Assembly: GCA_001399805.1 (NCBI GenBank)
Contig: LIHJ01000067.1
Location: 1-17,787, forward strand
Source of the DNA: Candidatus Bathyarchaeota archaeon BA1
Lineage (GTDB): Archaea; Thermoproteota; Bathyarchaeia; Bathyarchaeales; Bathyarchaeaceae
DNA length: 17,787 bases
Reading direction: 5' to 3'
Below, one piece after another: positions 13,614 to 17,787 of this stretch (within the stretch, counting starts at the first letter, position 1; each line of letters opens with the position of its first letter). The position numbers and the translations under genes are program-made. Below the pieces are notes generated by a model. That model did not search any database and was not told the DNA's origin. It saw only the letters and a list, made by a program, of their open reading frames with translations.

Positions 13614-15182
13614 TCATAGAGGAATGTTAGCGTGCTTTTTGGCTGGTCTCCCCTCCCTTTTGGTGGCAAGCATTTCCAATGCACTAATCAGCTTTGGTCT
13701 GGTCTCCGCTGGCTCAATCACGTCGTCGATGTAGGCCTTCTGCGCCGCGATATAGGGGTTGGCGAATTTGCTACGATACTCTGCGATCAGCTCGCTCCTT
13801 CTTTCTTCAGGGTCTGTTGCTTGAGCGATTTCCCTCCTGAAGATGATGTTTATCGCTCCTTCAGGTCCCATCACTGCGACCTCCGCAACGGGCCATGCGT
13901 AGTTTATGTCTCCCTTGGAGTGTTTGCTTCCCATCACATCGTATGCTCCACCATATGCCTTTCGAATTATGAGCGTAATTTTGGGCACCGTTGCCTCGCA
14001 GTATGCATAAAGCAGTTTAGAACCATGTCTTATGATGCCACCGTGCTCTTGATCCACCCCAGGCAAAAAGCCTGGAACATCCACGAGGGTGATGATTGGG
14101 ATGTTGAACGCGTCGCAGAATCGAACGAAGCGCCCCGCTTTAGTGGAGGAGTTTATGTCTAAGGCTCCAGCGAAGAACTTCGGTTGATTCGCCACAACGC
14201 CCACTGTGCGACCATTCAGTCTCGCAAAGCCAATCACGATGTTTGGCGCCCATAAAGGTTGAACCTCAAGGAAATCACCTTTGTCTACCACGCTTAGAAT
14301 GATGTCCTTGATGTCGTAGGGCTTGTCGGGGTCGTCGGGGACTATATCCTCTAGGTGTTCGTCGGTGCGGTTTGGGTCATCGCCAGTTTCAACCACAGGC
14401 GGGTCCTCCATGTTGTTGGAGGGCAGATAACTCAGCAATTTCTTAATCACATCAATGCATTCCTCCTCATTATTGGCTGTAAAGTGGGCAACCCCGCTGG
14501 TTTGGCTGTGAACCAGGGCGCCCCCTAACTCCTCGAAGGTGACCTCTTGACCTATCACCGCCTTAATCACATCGGGACCCGTTATGAACATGTGGCTGGT
14601 CTCCTTCACCATAACAATGAAGTCAGTGAGCGCGGGTGAGTACACAGCTCCGCCAGCACAAGGCCCCATAATGGCGGAGATCTGTGGGATCACCCCCGAG
14701 GCCATCACGTTTCTGAAGAAGATATCGCCATAGCCAGCAAGACTGGCAACCCCCTCTTGAATCCTCGCCCCACCGGAATCGTTCAACCCGATGATTGGGG
14801 CGCCGGTTTTCATGGCCAGATCCATCACCTTGCACACCTTCTTGGCGAACATTTCACCCAGCGAGCCCCCAAACACCGTGAAGTCTTGGGAAAACACGAA
14901 AACAAGCCGACCATCAACGGTTCCATAGCCAGTGACGACCCCGTCTCCCAGCATTTTCCTCTCAGCCATGCCAAAATCCACGCATTGATGAACCACGTAT
15001 GGGTCAAGCTCCACAAAGCTGCCTGGATCCAAAAGCAGACCCAGCCTCTCACGGGCGGTTAGCTTCCCCTTCCTATGCTGATCCTCTATTCTCTCCTTTC
15101 CGCCACCCAACCTAGATCTTTCCCTAAGCTCCCTGAGTCTCTCAATTTTCTCCTTAACCGTGGGTTCCCGTAGTGACACCAC
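13614..15182 (-). CDS. Propionyl-/methylmalonyl-CoA carboxyltransferase (12S/MmdA/PccB-like)
   Basis: This 522-residue acyl-CoA carboxyltransferase has the two crotonase-like halves of the family. N-half: [39 protein letters not shown], the oxyanion-hole strings [12 protein letters not shown] (about 134-145) and [16 protein letters not shown] (173-188). C-half: [39 protein letters not shown] and [14 protein letters not shown] with D415; in Streptomyces enzymes an aspartate at this position favours propionyl-CoA over acetyl-CoA. The start is GTG at 15182 behind GGAGGGA; a second GTG follows at once (15179) and has equally good spacing. A TATA-like TTATTAAATTAAATATC is at 15221-15237. It is followed by 5S-like and biotin-carrier genes and preceded by the biotin ligase, with no biotin carboxylase nearby. 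Confidence 0.94.
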   Translation of the reverse strand: MVSLREPTVKEKIERLRELRERSRLGGGKERIEDQHRKGKLTARERLGLLLDPGSFVELDPYVVHQCVDFGMAERKMLGDGVVTGYGTVDGRLVFVFSQDFTVFGGSLGEMFAKKVCKVMDLAMKTGAPIIGLNDSGGARIQEGVASLAGYGDIFFRNVMASGVIPQISAIMGPCAGGAVYSPALTDFIVMVKETSHMFITGPDVIKAVIGQEVTFEELGGALVHSQTSGVAHFTANNEEECIDVIKKLLSYLPSNNMEDPPVVETGDDPNRTDEHLEDIVPDDPDKPYDIKDIILSVVDKGDFLEVQPLWAPNIVIGFARLNGRTVGVVANQPKFFAGALDINSSTKAGRFVRFCDAFNIPIITLVDVPGFLPGVDQEHGGIIRHGSKLLYAYCEATVPKITLIIRKAYGGAYDVMGSKHSKGDINYAWPVAEVAVMGPEGAINIIFRREIAQATDPEERRSELIAEYRSKFANPYIAAQKAYIDDVIEPAETRPKLISALEMLATKREGRPAKKHANIPL

Positions 15183-15220
15183 ATCCCTCCATAGACTGCT
15201 AAGACTATTGTCTCCACCCT

Positions 15221-15237
15221 GATATTTAATTTAATAA
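15221..15237 (-). promoter_or_regulatory. Probable TATA box of the 12S-like gene
   Basis: TTATTAAATTAAATATC on minus, centred about 47 bases before the GTG start, in the 140-base gap after the biotin ligase gene. Confidence 0.4.
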
Positions 15238-15322
15238 ACTACCAACGCTTGAAAACTGTGGCTTTCCCCCCAATTTTTCCCTTTTTTGAAAATGATCTCC
15301 TTAAGGTGTTAAGCATGAAATT

Positions 15323-16132
15323 TTATTCTTTTTTATGTCTCCGTAGAGTTACGTCACCAGATACGACCCTTCTCGTGGTTCCATCGTTGAGTTTAATTAT
15401 CAACGCGCCCTCTGAGTCCACATCCATGGCCCAACCCCCAAATTTTTCATCGAAACTTACGATCTCAACGTGGGTGCCAAGGAAACTGCTTAAACCCCTC
15501 CACTCCCTCAGGATCATATCAAAATCCCCTCGCCTGAACGTATTGTAGTAAGATTCTAATTCCCCTAATAAGGAGCGCAAAAATTTCTCTCGGTCAACCT
15601 CCCCCTCTAATTCTTCCTTTAAAGATGTTACAGAGTTCCTCAAATACGAAGGAAAGGAGCCCACATCAACATTGGCGTTTATCCCAACCCCTACAATAGC
15701 AAAATCCATGGTACCGCCTTTTATGCTCGTCTCTGTTAAGATGCCGCAAACCTTCCTTCCATTGATTAGAACATCATTCGGCCACTTGATCTCCGCATTT
15801 AACTTAAGCATTTTTCTGATAGTTTTGGCCACCACTACGGCTGCTGTGAATGTCAACTTTGGGGCGTCCTTGGGAGTGATTTTTGGTCGCAGAATTACTG
15901 AGAACCATATCCCACCCCTCGGCGAAACCCACTCTCTGCCAAGTCTGCCCCTGCCAAGGCTCTGGGACTCGGAGATTATCACAGTCCCCTCTCTGGCCCC
16001 TTTAGCGGCTAGCTCTTTAGCCACATCATTGGTTGAGGTAGTTTCTGTGAAATGGAAAAGTATCTGTCCTATAAAGTTGGTTTTCAAACCTTCCCTAATC
16101 CTCTCCGGTGCTATTTCGTTCTTTTCATGCAA
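15323..16132 (-). CDS. birA: Biotin-[carboxyl carrier] protein ligase, no DNA-binding domain
   Basis: A 269-residue ligase that activates biotin with ATP and attaches it to the lysine of the carrier protein. ETTSTNDVAKELA (about 30-42) and ESQSLGRGRLGREWVSPRGG (55-74) include the biotinyl-adenylate loop GRGRxGRxW; KWPNDVLI (116-123) is the second signature; GVGINANVDVGSFP follows; and the small C-terminal beta domain appears as GTHVEIV to GDVTLRRH. The N-terminal ~22 residues are too short for the winged helix of bifunctional BirA, so it should not itself repress transcription. The start is TTG at 16132 with AGGGG about 8 bases before it. It heads the minus-strand group of biotin-dependent genes, its likely client being the carrier at 11381. 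Confidence 0.93.
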   Translation of the reverse strand: MHEKNEIAPERIREGLKTNFIGQILFHFTETTSTNDVAKELAAKGAREGTVIISESQSLGRGRLGREWVSPRGGIWFSVILRPKITPKDAPKLTFTAAVVVAKTIRKMLKLNAEIKWPNDVLINGRKVCGILTETSIKGGTMDFAIVGVGINANVDVGSFPSYLRNSVTSLKEELEGEVDREKFLRSLLGELESYYNTFRRGDFDMILREWRGLSSFLGTHVEIVSFDEKFGGWAMDVDSEGALIIKLNDGTTRRVVSGDVTLRRHKKE

Positions 16133-16187
16133 TCTTGAAAACCCCTAATTTTCTTTTCCTCACACAACCAGCAATACATTTCTAAGG

Positions 16188-16203
16188 CTATACTTAAGTA
16201 TTC
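16188..16203. promoter_or_regulatory. Palindromic TATA-like element between birA and the dehydrogenase gene
   Basis: CTATACTTAAGTATTC contains the perfect palindrome TACTTAAGTA (16191-16200). Rightward it predicts a start near 16221, just before the GGAGGA ribosome site; leftward a start near 16170, upstream of birA. One element could therefore serve both divergent genes. Confidence 0.35.
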
Positions 16204-16240
16204 TAATCCAATAATCAGACGTTATATTGGAGGAAAGGCT

Positions 16241-17380
16241 TTGCCTCGAAGGTATAAGATTGTTGTTTTGCCGGGTGATGGGGTTGGCGCTGAGGTTGTG
16301 CCTGAGGCGGTGAAGGTTCTCAAAGCCGCTGAGGAGTCTACAGAGGGCCTTAATTTGGAGTTTCAAGAGTTTGAGTGCGGGGCCCATCATTGGTCGAAAA
16401 CGGGGAAACGGGAGGAGTGGCCGCCGGAAGCTTTTCAAGCATGCAGGGAGTCCACGGCCATCCTGTTTGGAGCGGTGGGCTTACCGGAGGCTGTAAAGCC
16501 CGATGGGGTCATGGTGGGGGCCGATGTTGTCTTCGGGATGCGCTTTGGTCTTGACCTATATGCAAATGTTAGGCCCGTGAGGCTATATCCGGGTGTTGAA
16601 TGCCCTATTGCTGGGAAAAAGCCAGGGGACGTTGACTTTGTGGTAGTGCGAGAAAACACCGAGGATTTGTATTCGCCGATACGAGGAGCACTCACACGAG
16701 GTGGGGAGACCGAGCTGGCGGTGGATGTGAGGGTTGTGACGCGCAAGGGTGCGGAGAGGGTCATAAAATATGCCTTTGAGTTGTGCGGTCGCAGGAGGGG
16801 CTCACCTCAGGATGGTAAGCATCGGGTGACGTGTGTGGATAAGAGCAACGTTTTGCGAGGGTGCGTCTTCTTCCGAAATCTCTACGATGAGATCGCAAAG
16901 GGCTACCCAAGCATTGAGAGGGACTATGCCTACGTAGATGCCTTCACCCAGTGGATGATCCGCCGCCCAGAGTTCTACGATGTGGTTGTCACCACCAACA
17001 TGTTTGGCGACATCATCACCGACCTAGCCTCGGTTCTCCAAGGGGGGATGGGCATGGCCCCCGCGGGCAACATAGGGGATAAATATGCCATGTTTGAGCC
17101 CATACATGGCTCAGCCCCTCGAATCGCTGGTAAGAAGGTGGCGAATCCCACCGCTGCCATATTATCCGCCAAGATGATGCTACAATGGATAGCAGAAACT
17201 CATAATGATGAAGCACCCAGGAGGGCGGCGGAAAAAATAGGGAGGGCAGTTGAACGCGTGTTATTAGAAGGGAAAGTTAGGACATACGACTTGGGTGGGA
17301 AAGCATCAACCATAGAAATGGGCGACGCCATCGCTGATACTGTTAGAAAAATGGCGGAAACAGAGTTGAATGAAGTGTAA
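16241..17380 (+). CDS. Isocitrate/isopropylmalate dehydrogenase-family beta-decarboxylating dehydrogenase
   Basis: A 379-residue enzyme that oxidises and decarboxylates a 2-hydroxy dicarboxylate using NAD(P) and a divalent metal. Seen: IVVLPGDGVGAEVV (7-20), the substrate arginine strand GLDLYANVRPVRL (103-115), VVRENTEDLYSPIRG with catalytic Y144, DKSNVLR with K201, VDA (D233), NMFGDIITDLAS with D257 and D261 as metal ligands, and MFEPIHGSAPRIAGKK. In NAD-specific isopropylmalate dehydrogenase the residue after HGSAP is aspartate; here it is R293, which hints at NADP. The substrate loop after FGAVGLPEAVKPDG is not the LeuB type, so isocitrate, homoisocitrate or a tartrate/malate-like acid are all possible. 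The TTG start has GGAGGA six bases upstream. Confidence 0.88.
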   Translation: MPRRYKIVVLPGDGVGAEVVPEAVKVLKAAEESTEGLNLEFQEFECGAHHWSKTGKREEWPPEAFQACRESTAILFGAVGLPEAVKPDGVMVGADVVFGMRFGLDLYANVRPVRLYPGVECPIAGKKPGDVDFVVVRENTEDLYSPIRGALTRGGETELAVDVRVVTRKGAERVIKYAFELCGRRRGSPQDGKHRVTCVDKSNVLRGCVFFRNLYDEIAKGYPSIERDYAYVDAFTQWMIRRPEFYDVVVTTNMFGDIITDLASVLQGGMGMAPAGNIGDKYAMFEPIHGSAPRIAGKKVANPTAAILSAKMMLQWIAETHNDEAPRRAAEKIGRAVERVLLEGKVRTYDLGGKASTIEMGDAIADTVRKMAETELNEV

Positions 17381-17456
17381 AATTAACTCACAAAAAAGGA
17401 TGCTATCTCTCCACTAATTTTTGGGCGAATAGATGTTTTTGCTGTACAAAATAAAA

Positions 17457-17484
17457 ACCAGTATCCATACTGGTCGGTCAACCG
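17457..17484. repeat. Two adjacent perfect palindromes in the 3' spacer
   Basis: ACCAGTAT-CC-ATACTGGT (17457-17474) is immediately followed by CGGT-CA-ACCG (17475-17484). They lie about 80 bases after the dehydrogenase stop and 97 before the next gene. No T-run follows, so an operator or DNA-binding site fits as well as an RNA hairpin. The rest of 17381-17580 shows only the TATA-like TTTTATAATAAT at 17538-17549 for the next gene. Confidence 0.55.
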
Positions 17485-17580
17485 AGCCCGTTCTCTATTA
17501 TGAACGATCGCATGCATTCTGTGAAGCCGTAGATACATTTTTATAATAATCATGTTATACCTGCTTTTGGGGCTATAAAA

Positions 17581-17763
17581 GTGTGTGAAGAACGGGGAAA
17601 CGAGGAGAGCCTTACCATTGATGAGAGGGTGGCGGTTCTTGAGACAGATATGAAATGGGTGAAGAGGACCTTAGAGAAGATCGACGACCGCACATGGTGG
17701 ATCTTAGGCTCGGTTATAGCTTTAGGTGTCATCACAATAATCATACAGCTTATCTTTCCTTAA
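17581..17763 (+). CDS. Small coiled-coil membrane protein (XhlA-like)
   Basis: A 60-residue protein with an acidic N-terminus, a heptad-like helix (about 12-36: DERVAVLETDMKWVKRTLEK), a tryptophan pair at the membrane edge and one transmembrane segment (about 38-59) running to the C-terminus. The layout and the string RVAVLETDMKWVKRTLEKID resemble the XhlA family (PF10779), small membrane-associated proteins known from a Bacillus prophage lysis cassette and also seen singly in archaeal genomes, where their role is unknown. The start is GTG at 17581; no ribosome site is visible, and the TATA-like box at 17538-17549 predicts a leader of only about 10 bases. An ATG at 17769 may open the next gene but only six codons are in the window. 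Confidence 0.68.
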   Translation: MCEERGNEESLTIDERVAVLETDMKWVKRTLEKIDDRTWWILGSVIALGVITIIIQLIFP

Positions 17764-17787
17764 CGCGCATGACCGACAAAGAATTCA

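Noticed and set aside
13603..13614. GGGTTCGAATC resembling a tRNA T-loop
   Set aside because: The flanking bases do not form a T-stem, and no anticodon or acceptor arms are found around it.
13632..14162. 176-codon plus-strand frame
   Set aside because: Antisense shadow of the 12S-like carboxyltransferase, which has clear conserved motifs on minus.
15672..16148. 158-codon plus-strand frame
   Set aside because: Antisense shadow of the biotin ligase.
17769..17787. ATG at the right edge as the start of another gene (MTDKEF)
   Set aside because: Only six codons and no ribosome site; cannot be supported within the window.

Overview
The window looks archaeal, most like an uncultured Bathyarchaeia- or Thermoproteota-type genome. 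That lineage is inference; there is no rRNA here. The grounds are AT-rich TATA/BRE-like boxes about 26 bases before probable transcription starts, short or absent leaders, many TTG and GTG starts behind strong GGAGG-type ribosome sites, small compact genes, and archaeal-looking transporter, ligase and dehydrogenase sequences.

Region 1 (1-6840) is a catabolic and uptake neighbourhood. It opens with the last 22 codons of a beta-keto acid cleavage enzyme (BKACE, DUF849). A complete branched-chain-amino-acid-type ABC transporter follows, split between strands: substrate-binding protein, LivH and LivM on plus; LivG and LivF on minus, converging with 5 bases between the stop codons of livM and livF. 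Next come a metal-dependent cyclase/hydrolase on plus and a full-length BKACE gene on minus. Together they suggest import of an organic acid or amino acid derivative, ring or amide hydrolysis, and cleavage of a beta-keto acid with acetyl-CoA. The substrate is not known. The binding protein carries a C2H2 zinc-finger motif just outside its membrane anchor.

Region 2 (6841-8980) holds gene debris, a six-helix membrane protein whose 3' end is partly repeated upstream of itself, a 22-base inverted repeat flanking that gene, a 58-residue small ORF, and a membrane-anchored SIMPL-domain protein.

Region 3 (8990-11380) is an accessory patch: a dead IS110-type transposase whose two halves lie on opposite strands, a leaderless gene whose C-terminal half is a RusA-like Holliday junction resolvase and whose N-terminal half I cannot place, and a 47-residue zinc-ribbon protein.

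Region 4 (11381-16132, all minus strand) is the most interesting part: biotin protein ligase, a propionyl/methylmalonyl-CoA carboxyltransferase (12S-like), a pyruvate/oxaloacetate carboxyltransferase (5S-like) and a separate biotin carrier (1.3S-like). No biotin carboxylase and no membrane decarboxylase subunit is present. This is the subunit set of methylmalonyl-CoA:pyruvate transcarboxylase, so an archaeal transcarboxylase is a serious possibility. The alternative is a carrier shared between carboxylases whose biotin carboxylase is encoded elsewhere.

Region 5 (16141-17787) has a divergent isocitrate/isopropylmalate-type dehydrogenase, an intergenic pair of palindromes, and a small coiled-coil membrane protein resembling XhlA. 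I see no tRNA, rRNA or CRISPR array.
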